Source: Bacillota bacterium
GTDB lineage: Bacteria; Bacillota; Bacilli; Tumebacillales; Effusibacillaceae
DNA length: 6,292 nt
Assembly (NCBI GenBank): GCA_020059765.1
Contig: JAGVBM010000075.1
Coordinates: 1 to 6,292, forward strand
Reading direction: 5' to 3'
The notes beneath the pieces are model-generated. The model was not told the origin of the DNA, ran no database searches, and worked only from the letters and a program-made list of their open reading frames with translations. Positions 1 through 5,598 of this stretch are shown here, piece after piece. The translations under genes were made by a program, and so were the position numbers. Position 1 is the stretch's first letter; every line of letters begins with the position of its first letter.

Positions 1-202
1 CCTGACGAGTTGTCAGTTCGCCATTATCCCCTTTCACGAGCGGTACATCCAACTGATTTGCCACAGCATATTTCGCATCATCTGGATGATCGGTACAATC
101 GACCGCCGCCTCCGGAAAATGTTCCCGGATCACTTGGCATTTCAACCGATCCAGCGCTTCTCTGGCTTCCGGCACAAGCAATCGGCTTCGTCTCCGTCCC
201 AT
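1..202 (-). CDS. Small acid-soluble spore protein, alpha/beta type (partial, 3' end outside window)
   Basis: Reading from an ATG at 202 toward base 1 gives 67 open codons that continue past the window edge. The N-terminus MGRRRSRLLVPEAREALDRL resembles the first conserved block of alpha/beta SASPs (V-P-E/G-A-x-x-A-L-D-x-x-K). The last visible block, LDVPLVKGDNGELTTRQ at residues 51-67, matches the start of the second block (G-x-N-G-x-L-T-x-R), which normally leads into a G-G-x-x-G-G segment now off the edge. These proteins coat forespore DNA, shift it toward an A-like form and protect it from UV and other damage; GPR protease degrades them at germination. The start is set by GGAGGTG at 208-214. 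Oddities are about 20 extra residues between the two blocks and two cysteines (C22, C36), which are uncommon in this family. The family call rests on motif recognition without an alignment. Confidence 0.8.
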   Translation of the reverse strand, partial: MGRRRSRLLVPEAREALDRLKCQVIREHFPEAAVDCTDHPDDAKYAVANQLDVPLVKGDNGELTTRQ

Positions 203-207
203 ACGGA

Positions 208-214
208 CACCTCC
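208..214 (-). promoter_or_regulatory. Shine-Dalgarno site of the SASP gene
   Basis: The minus strand reads GGAGGTG five bases before the ATG at 202. It fixes the start of the partial SASP gene and is strong, as expected for an abundant spore protein. Confidence 0.8.
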
Positions 215-235
215 AGAAGTAAATTCCTTTGATTC

Positions 236-266
236 TAAGATGCCCAAGCGACGGGGTTTCTATTAA
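236..266 (-). promoter_or_regulatory. Candidate sigma-G (forespore) promoter for the SASP gene
   Basis: On the minus strand TTAATA (266-261) is followed by an 18-base spacer and CATCTTA (242-236). The sigma-G consensus is roughly TGAATA, about 18 bases, CATACTA, so the match is 5 of 6 and 5 of 7 with the expected spacing. Transcription would start near 228, giving a leader of about 25 bases. The -35 lies just past the holA stop codon. SASP genes are classically sigma-G dependent, which supports the reading, but the match is imperfect and read from sequence only. Confidence 0.42.
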
Positions 267-267
267 C

Positions 268-1302
268 TCAAGCGCGGCTTGCGGTTTTCATCTTCTGCGG
301 CAGCGTCAGCACAAACAGTTCAAGGGCCTGCCGATCCTGCAGCTTTCCGGTTTTGATCTTATAATCGATCTCCGCCAGTTCAGCCAACAAACTTTCAAGC
401 ATTGGCCGGGAATAGGGGCGAGCCTGTTCGGCAGCTATTTTGCAGACATAAGGATGAGCACCGATCAAGCCGGCCACTTGTTGGGTAGTCATCCCACGGG
501 TCGTTTGGATTTTGACCTGCAGCATGATCCGAATTTGCCGGGCAATCATGAACAACAGATAGACAGGTGCTTCCTTGTTCTTCAACAGGTCGTCCAATAA
601 GCGCAGGGCTTTGTCGGTACGCACGCGCACAACTTCATCGACAAACACAAACACATTTTGTTCCAGGGTGCGGGATGCCAGCAAATCGACGACTTCCTCA
701 TCAATCGTCCCTTGTTCGCCGGTGTAGAGGGCCAATTTTTCCAGTTCCGTCGCACACAGCGTCAGATTCGAGCCAATCGTCATGATCAGTCTCGCAGCCG
801 CAGCCGGGGAGACGGTCACGTGCAACTGCCGGGCTTTCCAATCGATCCACTCCCGCAATTCCTGTTCTTTGAGCGGTAAAAAGGCGGCCACTCTGCCGTT
901 TTTTTGCGCCGTCTTGGTCAGTTTTTTTCGTTCATCCAGCTTGTCGGCATATACGGTCAAGACCAATGTGGTGGTGGGAGACGGATTTTCCAAATAGCGC
1001 TGCAAGCTCTCAGGATCATGATCGCTGCGGGTCGGCTTGGCACCTGTAAACAGACTGACATTCTGCACCACTACCAAGCGCCGCTCCGCAAGGAACGGCA
1101 GAGTTTCCGCTTCTTGCACCACCGTTTGGATCGGAGTTTCGTCAAAATGATACCGCTGCAGATTCAGGAAATCGTCTGCCGCAACCGCCTGCTCCAGCGA
1201 TTCGACCGTTTCCCGGATCAACAATTGTTCCGTCCCGTAGAGCACATAGACCGGATGTATGATTCCTTTTTTGATTTCTTGCATGATTTCTCGATAGGAC
1301 AT
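268..1302 (-). CDS. holA: DNA polymerase III subunit delta (HolA)
   Basis: This 344-residue protein is full length for HolA. The delta subunit of the clamp loader opens the beta sliding-clamp ring so that it can be loaded on primed DNA, working with delta-prime and the tau/gamma ATPase. Visible family features are the N-terminal HPVYVLYGTEQLLIRE segment (16-31), a degenerate P-loop region as usual in delta, PFLAERRLVVV (69-79), SLF (83-85) where the clamp-contacting hydrophobic residues of the family lie, and the C-terminal AEIDYKIKTG block (310-319), typical of the clamp-loader collar domain. The ATG at 1302 has AGGAG nine bases upstream. The gene sits downstream of ndh and 65 bases upstream of the SASP start. 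In Bacillus subtilis holA lies near rpsT and gpr, so this neighbourhood differs. No convincing terminator follows the stop. Confidence 0.95.
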   Translation of the reverse strand: MSYREIMQEIKKGIIHPVYVLYGTEQLLIRETVESLEQAVAADDFLNLQRYHFDETPIQTVVQEAETLPFLAERRLVVVQNVSLFTGAKPTRSDHDPESLQRYLENPSPTTTLVLTVYADKLDERKKLTKTAQKNGRVAAFLPLKEQELREWIDWKARQLHVTVSPAAAARLIMTIGSNLTLCATELEKLALYTGEQGTIDEEVVDLLASRTLEQNVFVFVDEVVRVRTDKALRLLDDLLKNKEAPVYLLFMIARQIRIMLQVKIQTTRGMTTQQVAGLIGAHPYVCKIAAEQARPYSRPMLESLLAELAEIDYKIKTGKLQDRQALELFVLTLPQKMKTASRA

Positions 1303-1316
1303 CTGGCAAAACTCCT

Positions 1317-1348
1317 AAAAAGCCGCGCTTCTCAAAGAAAAGCACGGC
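1317..1348 (-). terminator. Intrinsic terminator of ndh
   Basis: Read on the minus strand, the arms GCCGTGCTTTTC (1348-1337) and GAGAAGCGCGGC (1333-1322) form a 12-bp stem with two G-U pairs and a three-base TTT loop. A run of five T (1321-1317) follows immediately. It begins about 20 bases after the ndh stop and ends directly against the AGGAG ribosome-binding site of holA. It is a good Rho-independent terminator by shape. Its position suggests that holA either has its own weak promoter in the 3' end of ndh or depends on readthrough. Confidence 0.85.
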
Positions 1349-1367
1349 CTTGCAATTTCATATGGAA

Positions 1368-2552
1368 TTAATGGCTTCTGGTAAATTGCCTGTTCTTTCT
1401 TGCCAACAGGCTGATTCCACCTAGGTTGATCAGCCACTTGATCTTTGATGCTTCTTTCATCACCGTGGCGGCAACGCCTTTTGTGCTGAATCCTTTCACA
1501 TTGCCTACACCGACTTCCGATCCGAGGGAGGCGAGGGTTCCCATATAATCAAATGTGAACTTCTTCATCGGTTGGCCATTCAACAAGTAATTCAGGTTGT
1601 CAGCCACATGATCGCCCATCTGGCTTGCCAATTGAGCGGTCGGCGGCAGCGGACGTCCGTCTTCCCCGACAAATGCGGCGGAGTCACCCATGACAAACAC
1701 ATCCGGATAATCGACCGATTGCAAGAACTCGTTGACCCTGGCACGGCCCCGCGGGTCACAGTCAAAGCCGGCTTGCGCAAGCAACGGATTGGCACGTACC
1801 CCTCCGGTCCAGATCATCGTCTTTGCTTCGATCTTTTCGCCGGTCGCCAATTCCACTTCGCCTTCTCCGACACGGACGATTTTCTCGTTGGTTCGGATTC
1901 GGGCACCCTTGCTTTCCAATACTTCACGAGCCGTATCCTGCAGTCGTTTGTCAAGCATCGGAAGAATCGTGGGAGCAGCCTCCAGGTTGATCAATTCAAT
2001 CTTCGAATCGGGGATCCGATAGCGGGAGGCAAGATGCGGCAACCACTCGGCCATTTCGCCGCACAACTCAACCCCAGTCAAACCTGCACCGCCAACGACG
2101 ATTCGGATGCGACTCGGATCTTTATCCACCGCGTATGCGGCAAACATGTTTTCAATGTGCGAACGGATTTCCTTCGCCGACTCCAGACTCCGCAACAGCA
2201 AGCTATGTTCGGCCAGCCCTGGAATTCCGAAGAACTCGGGAGCGTTGCCCAATGCAAAAACCAAGTAGTCATAAGTATATTCGTCACGCTCGCCGATAAC
2301 CCTTTTTTCTTCCGGATGGATCTCGACAATCGTATCCTTGACAATCGCTGCTTCCGATTCTTGCAAGATATCGGAAATTTCAACATAGTAAGGTTCGAAA
2401 TCGTTGCGTCCGCCCGCAGGTTCATGCAGCAAGGTCGTAAAATAATGGTAGGAGTGCTTGTTGACAATCGTAAACGGAATCTTTGATTTTTGCATTTTGA
2501 CGGCTGCCGCCATGCCCCCATAGCCCGCGCCCAAAATCAATATCTTGGCCAT
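1368..2552 (-). CDS. ndh: Type II NADH dehydrogenase (NDH-2), NAD(P)/FAD-dependent oxidoreductase
   Basis: This 394-residue protein has the usual length and layout of bacterial NDH-2 (YumB/Ndh family). The enzyme oxidises NADH and reduces membrane quinone without pumping protons. The FAD-binding dinucleotide fold starts at residue 3 with G8-x-G10-x-x-G13. The NADH-binding fold has the glycine motif GGAGLTG at 154-160 followed by VELCGEMAE. The second FAD contact is VFVMGDSA (285-292), with D290 as the expected ribityl-binding acid. AQLASQ (306-311) fits the AQxAxQ motif of NDH-2 quinone/FAD sites. The C-terminal 50 residues contain the amphipathic stretch IKWLINLGGISLLARK, which would hold the protein on the inner membrane face. 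The ATG at 2552 has AGGGGG seven bases upstream. Transcription probably starts near 2656 from an extended -10 promoter and ends at the terminator at 1317-1348. Related FAD oxidoreductases such as sulfide:quinone reductase are less likely. Confidence 0.92.
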   Translation of the reverse strand: MAKILILGAGYGGMAAAVKMQKSKIPFTIVNKHSYHYFTTLLHEPAGGRNDFEPYYVEISDILQESEAAIVKDTIVEIHPEEKRVIGERDEYTYDYLVFALGNAPEFFGIPGLAEHSLLLRSLESAKEIRSHIENMFAAYAVDKDPSRIRIVVGGAGLTGVELCGEMAEWLPHLASRYRIPDSKIELINLEAAPTILPMLDKRLQDTAREVLESKGARIRTNEKIVRVGEGEVELATGEKIEAKTMIWTGGVRANPLLAQAGFDCDPRGRARVNEFLQSVDYPDVFVMGDSAAFVGEDGRPLPPTAQLASQMGDHVADNLNYLLNGQPMKKFTFDYMGTLASLGSEVGVGNVKGFSTKGVAATVMKEASKIKWLINLGGISLLARKNRQFTRSH

Positions 2553-2637
2553 CTGTCATCCCCCTTGATGTGCTAAGCATCGTTCATAGTGTTTGAAGAA
2601 TCGCTTCCCTGCATACGGTAAATTGTGTATGTGAAAA

Positions 2638-2668
2638 GTTTGTGAAAAATTGTACCTACTACATTATA
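2638..2668 (+). promoter_or_regulatory. Candidate sporulation-type promoter for uvsE (weak)
   Basis: The plus strand has CATTATA at 2662-2668, a perfect fit to the sigma-G -10 consensus CATWMTA. GTTTG at 2638-2642 is a 4-of-5 fit to the -35 GHATR, but the spacer is 19 rather than about 18 bases. The -10 overlaps the ndh TATAAT on the other strand, which alone may explain the match. A sigma-A reading of the same region (TTGTGA at 2640-2645, CATTAT at 2662-2667, spacer 16) is about equally weak. No better plus-strand promoter was seen between 2553 and 2772. Confidence 0.25.
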
Positions 2669-2716
2669 GCACAACCTCCAATTTCCGTGCGCAAAACTTG
2701 ATACTTTTTTCACAAA
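2639..2716. promoter_or_regulatory. 11-bp inverted repeat flanking the ndh promoter; Rex-like half-operators
   Basis: The plus strand has TTTGTGAAAAA at 2639-2649 and its exact reverse complement TTTTTCACAAA at 2706-2716, with 56 bases between them that contain the ndh -10 element. A third, direct copy TGTGAAAA lies at 2630-2637. Each arm contains TTGTGAA/TTCACAA, the half-site of the redox repressor Rex (TTGTGAANNNNTTCACAA), which controls ndh in Bacillus subtilis. No full-length Rex palindrome is present; the nearest is the 18 bases at 2698-2715, where the left half matches at only four of seven positions. The regulator assignment is therefore inference. Confidence 0.4.
2663..2671 (-). promoter_or_regulatory. 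Extended -10 promoter of ndh
   Basis: The minus strand reads TGCTATAAT, a perfect TATAAT hexamer (2668-2663) with the TG extension at 2671-2670. No good -35 lies 16-18 bases upstream; TTGCGC is about 20 bases away. An extended -10 can work without one. The start would be near 2656, leaving a leader of about 100 bases before the ndh ATG. Confidence 0.7.
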
Positions 2717-2760
2717 TTGATTCGTTTGTGGCAATACTATTCTTGAACAGTTGACGGAGC

Positions 2761-2765
2761 GAGGG
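2761..2765 (+). promoter_or_regulatory. Shine-Dalgarno site of uvsE
   Basis: GAGGG lies seven bases before the ATG at 2773 and supports that start rather than the internal methionines at residues 10 and 12. Confidence 0.65.
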
Positions 2766-2772
2766 ATCATCC

Positions 2773-3738
2773 ATGATCATCCGATTTGGTTTTGTCGCTA
2801 TGGCAATGTCGTTGAAAAACGCTTCCCCTTCTCAGACCATGACAGTCTCCACCTTCGAAAAAATTATCGATCGGGAAGCCGCGCTCCGGAAAATCACGCG
2901 CATTGCTTCTTCCAATCTGATGAATTCACTGCGCATTCTGCGGCACGCCGTTGCTTCCGGGGTGCACGTCTACCGGTTCTCCTCCAAATTGCTCCCTCTT
3001 TACGGCCATGAATTAACAGCCGTCTGGGATTATTTTCGTTATCTGGCCAAGGACCTTGAAGAGGTAGGGAAGTTTGTGAAAAAAAATAAAATCCGGGTCA
3101 GTTTTCACCCGGATCATTATACCCTCTTAAATTCCCCCAGCCAGAACATAGTTGCACGATCCATTGAAGACTTAATCCGCCACGTGCAGCTTTTCGAAGC
3201 CATGGGCCTAGACCCGCAGGCCAAACTTGTGATTCATGCGGGGGGCGGTTATCAAGACAAACAGAGATCATTGCAACGATTCATTGCCAATTGGTCCCTT
3301 GTACCTGATCAAGTACGGGAACGTATGACATTGGAAAACGACGATCGCACTTTTACGGCCAAAGAAACAGTACAGCTTTGTGAAACAGTCGGTATTCCCA
3401 TGGTACTCGACATCCACCATCACAAATGCAATCCTGCGGGCACGGAATTGCGGGATCTTGCGGAGCCGATTTTCAATACGTGGCAGGAAACCGGATTGCA
3501 GCCAAAAGTCCACATCTCGTCGCCGAAAAGCGAGACCGATTGTCGCAGTCATCACGAGCTTATCAATGCGGATGATTTGCTCCCTTTTCTCGACATTTCA
3601 CGGGAACTGAACCAGGATCTCGATGTCATGATCGAAGCGAAGAATAAGGATGAGGCCTTGTTTCAGCTTGTGAAAGATCTTGCCAAACGTCCCGGTTTCG
3701 TACAAATCGACGGCGGAAGTTTCCGCTATCGTCCTTGA
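2773..3738 (+). CDS. uvsE: UV DNA damage endonuclease (UvsE/UVDE)
   Basis: This 321-residue protein is full length for bacterial UVDE, a metal-dependent TIM-barrel nuclease. It nicks DNA 5' of cyclobutane dimers, 6-4 photoproducts and some abasic sites, opening a repair route independent of UvrABC. The family blocks occur in order: IRFGFVAMAMSLKNASPS (3-20), VYRFSSKLLPLYGH (66-79), FHPDHY (111-116), VIHAGGGYQDK (153-163), LENDD (187-191), LDIHHHKCN (212-220), KVHISSPK (245-252), HHELI (260-264) and MIEAKNKD (286-293). H112, H155, E188, D213, H216, K246, H248 and E288 are the likely metal ligands or active-site residues by analogy with Thermus UVDE; the one-to-one assignment is inference. In Bacillus subtilis the homologue YwjD contributes to spore UV resistance, which fits the SASP gene nearby. 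It diverges from ndh, and its stop lies 11 bases from that of the convergent VIT-family gene. Confidence 0.95.
   Translation: MIIRFGFVAMAMSLKNASPSQTMTVSTFEKIIDREAALRKITRIASSNLMNSLRILRHAVASGVHVYRFSSKLLPLYGHELTAVWDYFRYLAKDLEEVGKFVKKNKIRVSFHPDHYTLLNSPSQNIVARSIEDLIRHVQLFEAMGLDPQAKLVIHAGGGYQDKQRSLQRFIANWSLVPDQVRERMTLENDDRTFTAKETVQLCETVGIPMVLDIHHHKCNPAGTELRDLAEPIFNTWQETGLQPKVHISSPKSETDCRSHHELINADDLLPFLDISRELNQDLDVMIEAKNKDEALFQLVKDLAKRPGFVQIDGGSFRYRP
3079..3114 (-). terminator. Terminator-shaped hairpin on the antisense strand inside uvsE
   Basis: Read on the minus strand, ATCCGGGT (3114-3107) and ACCCGGAT (3098-3091) form a perfect 8-bp stem around an 8-base loop. It is followed at once by TTTATTTTTTTT (3090-3079). 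This is a textbook Rho-independent terminator for minus-strand transcripts. On the uvsE sense strand the same stem is followed by a mixed sequence and should not terminate. It would stop transcripts reading leftward out of the VIT-family gene, which lacks its own terminator. The bases also encode the conserved UVDE block KIRVSFHPDH, so chance formation is possible. Confidence 0.55.
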
Positions 3739-3749
3739 AAACGGACCGG

Positions 3750-4445
3750 TCAAGCGATCCATTTGGCGACCATGTAGGCAACCCCGGCCGCCAGCCCGCC
3801 CACCAGGGTAGTTTGCCAGGCGCTTTTCCACTTGTTTGTGCCGGTGAATTTCCCTTTGATGAGACCGAAAACAAATAAGGCAATTAACGTCATAACGACC
3901 GATATAAGCAAAGCGGTTTGTGCATTCCCGATAAAGATGTAAGGCGCCAGCGGAATCATGCCTCCCGCAATGTAGGACAAGCCGATCGTCAACGAACTGT
4001 TTCGCGCCCGTTTCGGTTCGGGTTCTTCCAATCCCAATTCAAACTTCATCATGAAGTTGACCCAACGCTCAGGATCTTTGCTGATCGCATCCACTGTAGA
4101 TTCGACATTTTCTTCCGGCATTCCCCATTCCCGCAAGATCTCAGCCACTTCTTCCCTTTCCCGATGGGGCAGTTCGATAATTTCCCGGCGTTCCCGTTCC
4201 AGTTCGGAAAAGAAATGTTCCCGGTCGGTACGCGCCGCCAAGTATCCGCCCAATCCCATTGCGATGGATCCGGCAGCAATCTCTGCCAGGCCGGCAATCA
4301 CAACCAACTCATTGGCGGACACCGTCCCGGATAAACCGGCCGCCAACGCAAACGGTACGGTCAGACCGTCGGCCAAACCGATTACAATATCCCGTATCAT
4401 ATCGGGCGCTTCAAAATGTTTCTCCACATGTTCCGTGTGCGGCAT
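3750..4445 (-). CDS. VIT1/CCC1-family transporter (iron/manganese type)
   Basis: The 231-residue product belongs to the VIT1/CCC1 family, which moves Fe2+ or Mn2+ out of the cytoplasm. The predicted order is a short soluble N-terminus, TM1 about 18-40 with the conserved R-D-I-V-I-G-L-A-D-G-L-T motif (D26), TM2 about 46-70 with E55, G59 and M63, then a charged cytoplasmic segment 71-148. TM3 to TM5 follow at about 150-172, 176-197 and 208-229. The soluble segment is rich in acidic residues and has M132, M133 and E136, matching the metal-binding domain between TM2 and TM3 of plant VIT1. The start at 4445 was chosen because GAGGAGG sits five bases upstream; a longer frame from 4535 has no ribosome site and its 30 extra residues are not family-like. 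It follows a czcD-like gene by 101 bases, so shared metal stress regulation is likely. Substrate is not determined. Confidence 0.9.
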   Translation of the reverse strand: MPHTEHVEKHFEAPDMIRDIVIGLADGLTVPFALAAGLSGTVSANELVVIAGLAEIAAGSIAMGLGGYLAARTDREHFFSELERERREIIELPHREREEVAEILREWGMPEENVESTVDAISKDPERWVNFMMKFELGLEEPEPKRARNSSLTIGLSYIAGGMIPLAPYIFIGNAQTALLISVVMTLIALFVFGLIKGKFTGTNKWKSAWQTTLVGGLAAGVAYMVAKWIA

Positions 4446-4450
4446 TATAT

Positions 4451-4457
4451 CCTCCTC
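4451..4457 (-). promoter_or_regulatory. Shine-Dalgarno site that decides the VIT-family start
   Basis: GAGGAGG on the minus strand lies five bases before the ATG at 4445. It rules in the 231-residue product and rules out the in-frame ATG at 4535, which has no such site. Confidence 0.85.
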
Positions 4458-4496
4458 AATCGACTCAAAAATTGGAAATATCCTTATGCTACTCAT

Positions 4497-4524
4497 TGTG
4501 TACCTGTTTGTTCCCCGATTGCAA
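4497..4524 (-). promoter_or_regulatory. Weak candidate internal promoter before the VIT-family gene
   Basis: In the 101-base gap between the two transporter genes the minus strand has TTGCAA (4524-4519) and TACACA (4502-4497), 16 bases apart. The matches to TTGACA and TATAAT are about 4 and 3 of 6. No terminator was seen in this gap, so cotranscription with the upstream czcD-like gene remains the simpler view. Confidence 0.22.
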
Positions 4525-4546
4525 CCCCCATTCAACAGAAAGCGGA

Positions 4547-5458
4547 CTAATGCACTCGTGGTGTCATGTTTCCCTTGTACTGATTGCGGTAACGGCTTTC
4601 TGTCTGTAATTGGATGGTGGTATGGGCAATATTGAACTCTTCCAGCAGGATGCGTTCCAGCCGCGTTAGAACCTCCGAAGTTTCTTCCAACGTCATGTTT
4701 CCGATTTGAATATGGGCGCTTAACGAGTAATGTTCATTGGACAGTCCCCAGATATGCAGATCAAGAACATTCAGTATGTCCGGTTCCTGCAATAACCGCT
4801 TCTCCACATCAGGGACCGAGACTTCATACGGCACCGCTTCCAGTAAAATATGGGCTGCTTCCTTCGTGATCGTCCAAGCGTTTTTCAGAATAATGACGGC
4901 GAACAACCCGCTAAGAATCGGGTCAATCTGTGTCCACCCCGTCAGCAGGATGATGAGCCCGCCCAACAAGATGCCGAAATAGGACAGCACGTCACCCAAG
5001 AAATGAATCAGGGCGCTTTTTACGTTGATGTTCTGTTCCCCTTGCTTGAGAATCATGACGATCAGAAATGTACCGGCAAATCCCACTCCCGCCAGCCCCA
5101 TCATCCCCACCGAGTGAACGTCTACAGGATGGAGAAAGCGTAAAACCGCTTGATAAAAGATAAACAAGGAAATGCCGATCAGCGTCAACCCGTTGATCAA
5201 AGCGGCCATGCTGCCGAACCGATGATACCCGTAGGTCAGTTTGCTGTCGGCCGGTTTCATCGTCTGCCGGATGGCATACCAGCTTAGCAGCAAGGCGAGC
5301 AGATCGCTGAGCAAATGCCAGGCATCCGACATGATCGCCAGACTGTTCGTCAGAAAACCGCCAACCAATTGACTGGAAAACATCAAAAATGTAATAAGCG
5401 TGGATATACGCAGCCGTTTCTCATTCTGTTCCACCGATAACACGCTGTGCTCTGTCAT
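4547..5458 (-). CDS. czcD: Cation diffusion facilitator, CzcD/ZitB-like zinc-type efflux transporter
   Basis: This 303-residue protein has the CDF layout: six predicted membrane helices (about 18-38, 39-62, 84-105, 118-137, 149-173, 177-195) and a cytoplasmic C-terminal domain (about 199-289). CDF proteins use the proton gradient to expel divalent metals and act as dimers. TM2 has SDAWHLLSD with H48 and D52, and TM5 has HFLGD with H152 and D156. This His-Asp/His-Asp site is the pattern of the zinc (and cadmium) branch. LHIWGL (H235), SAHIQI (H249) and the late HTTIQLQTE (H279) match CzcD-type C-terminal metal sites. There is no His-rich N-terminus or TM4-TM5 loop. The start at 5458 is supported by AAGGGAG eight bases upstream; an ATG 18 bases earlier has none. 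It lies upstream of the VIT-family gene in the same direction. The symbol is by family resemblance; substrate is inferred. Confidence 0.9.
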   Translation of the reverse strand: MTEHSVLSVEQNEKRLRISTLITFLMFSSQLVGGFLTNSLAIMSDAWHLLSDLLALLLSWYAIRQTMKPADSKLTYGYHRFGSMAALINGLTLIGISLFIFYQAVLRFLHPVDVHSVGMMGLAGVGFAGTFLIVMILKQGEQNINVKSALIHFLGDVLSYFGILLGGLIILLTGWTQIDPILSGLFAVIILKNAWTITKEAAHILLEAVPYEVSVPDVEKRLLQEPDILNVLDLHIWGLSNEHYSLSAHIQIGNMTLEETSEVLTRLERILLEEFNIAHTTIQLQTESRYRNQYKGNMTPRVH

Positions 5459-5466
5459 GTACGGCT

Positions 5467-5473
5467 CTCCCTT
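5467..5473 (-). promoter_or_regulatory. Shine-Dalgarno site that decides the czcD-like start
   Basis: AAGGGAG on the minus strand is eight bases before the ATG at 5458. The upstream in-frame ATG at 5476 overlaps this site and has no purine-rich sequence before it, so the shorter product is preferred. Confidence 0.75.
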
Positions 5474-5483
5474 CATCTGATCG

Positions 5484-5499
5484 TGCCGCGTCGGCGGCA
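5484..5499 (-). other. GC-rich hairpin in the czcD-like leader
   Basis: TGCCGC and GCGGCA form a perfect 6-bp stem with a four-base CGAC loop, about 10 bases upstream of the ribosome-binding site. No T run follows, so it is not a terminator. It could affect translation initiation or mRNA stability, but nothing else supports a role. Confidence 0.35.
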
Positions 5500-5537
5500 G
5501 GGGTTCGAATGCAATTGAAAATGAAACTCAATACCCC

Positions 5538-5577
5538 AAAAACAACACATGCTGCTGTCAAATTTGACAGCAGCATG
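5538..5577 (-). terminator. Perfect 30-bp palindrome followed by a T-rich stretch; terminator or operator
   Basis: CATGCTGCTGTCAAA at 5548-5562 is followed directly by its exact reverse complement at 5563-5577. As RNA it folds into a stem of about 13 bp with a four-base AATT loop. On the minus strand it is followed by TGTTGTTTTT, so it fits an intrinsic terminator for the coiled-coil gene ending at 5641, 63 bases upstream. Symmetry right through the centre, and a candidate promoter on its upstream side, leave open a role as an attenuator or repressor site for the czcD-like gene. Confidence 0.65.
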
Positions 5578-5598
5578 CTTTGCATATTATTTGTTTCT

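Noticed and set aside
10..222. Open frame of 70 codons on the plus strand at the left edge
   Set aside because: It is antisense to the SASP gene, which has a strong ribosome site and recognisable family motifs.
1572..2486. Long 304-codon plus-strand open frame opposite ndh
   Set aside because: It is a shadow of ndh: it lacks a recognisable domain or ribosome site, and ndh on the other strand has full family motifs.
3713..3760. Bidirectional terminator between uvsE and the VIT-family gene
   Set aside because: GCGGAA/TTCCGC near the end of uvsE and the GACCGGTC palindrome in the gap are short and neither is followed by a T run on either strand.
4446..4535. In-frame upstream start giving a 261-residue VIT-family protein
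   Set aside because: The ATG at 4535 has no ribosome-binding site, the 30 extra residues are not family-like, and GAGGAGG sits ideally before the ATG at 4445.
5459..5476. Start six codons upstream for the czcD-like gene
   Set aside because: The only Shine-Dalgarno site (5467-5473) lies inside those codons and is well placed for the ATG at 5458.
5495..5520. Sequence resembling a tRNA T-arm (GGGTTCGAATGC) on the plus strand
   Set aside because: The flanking bases do not form a T stem, and no acceptor, D or anticodon arm can be found around it.
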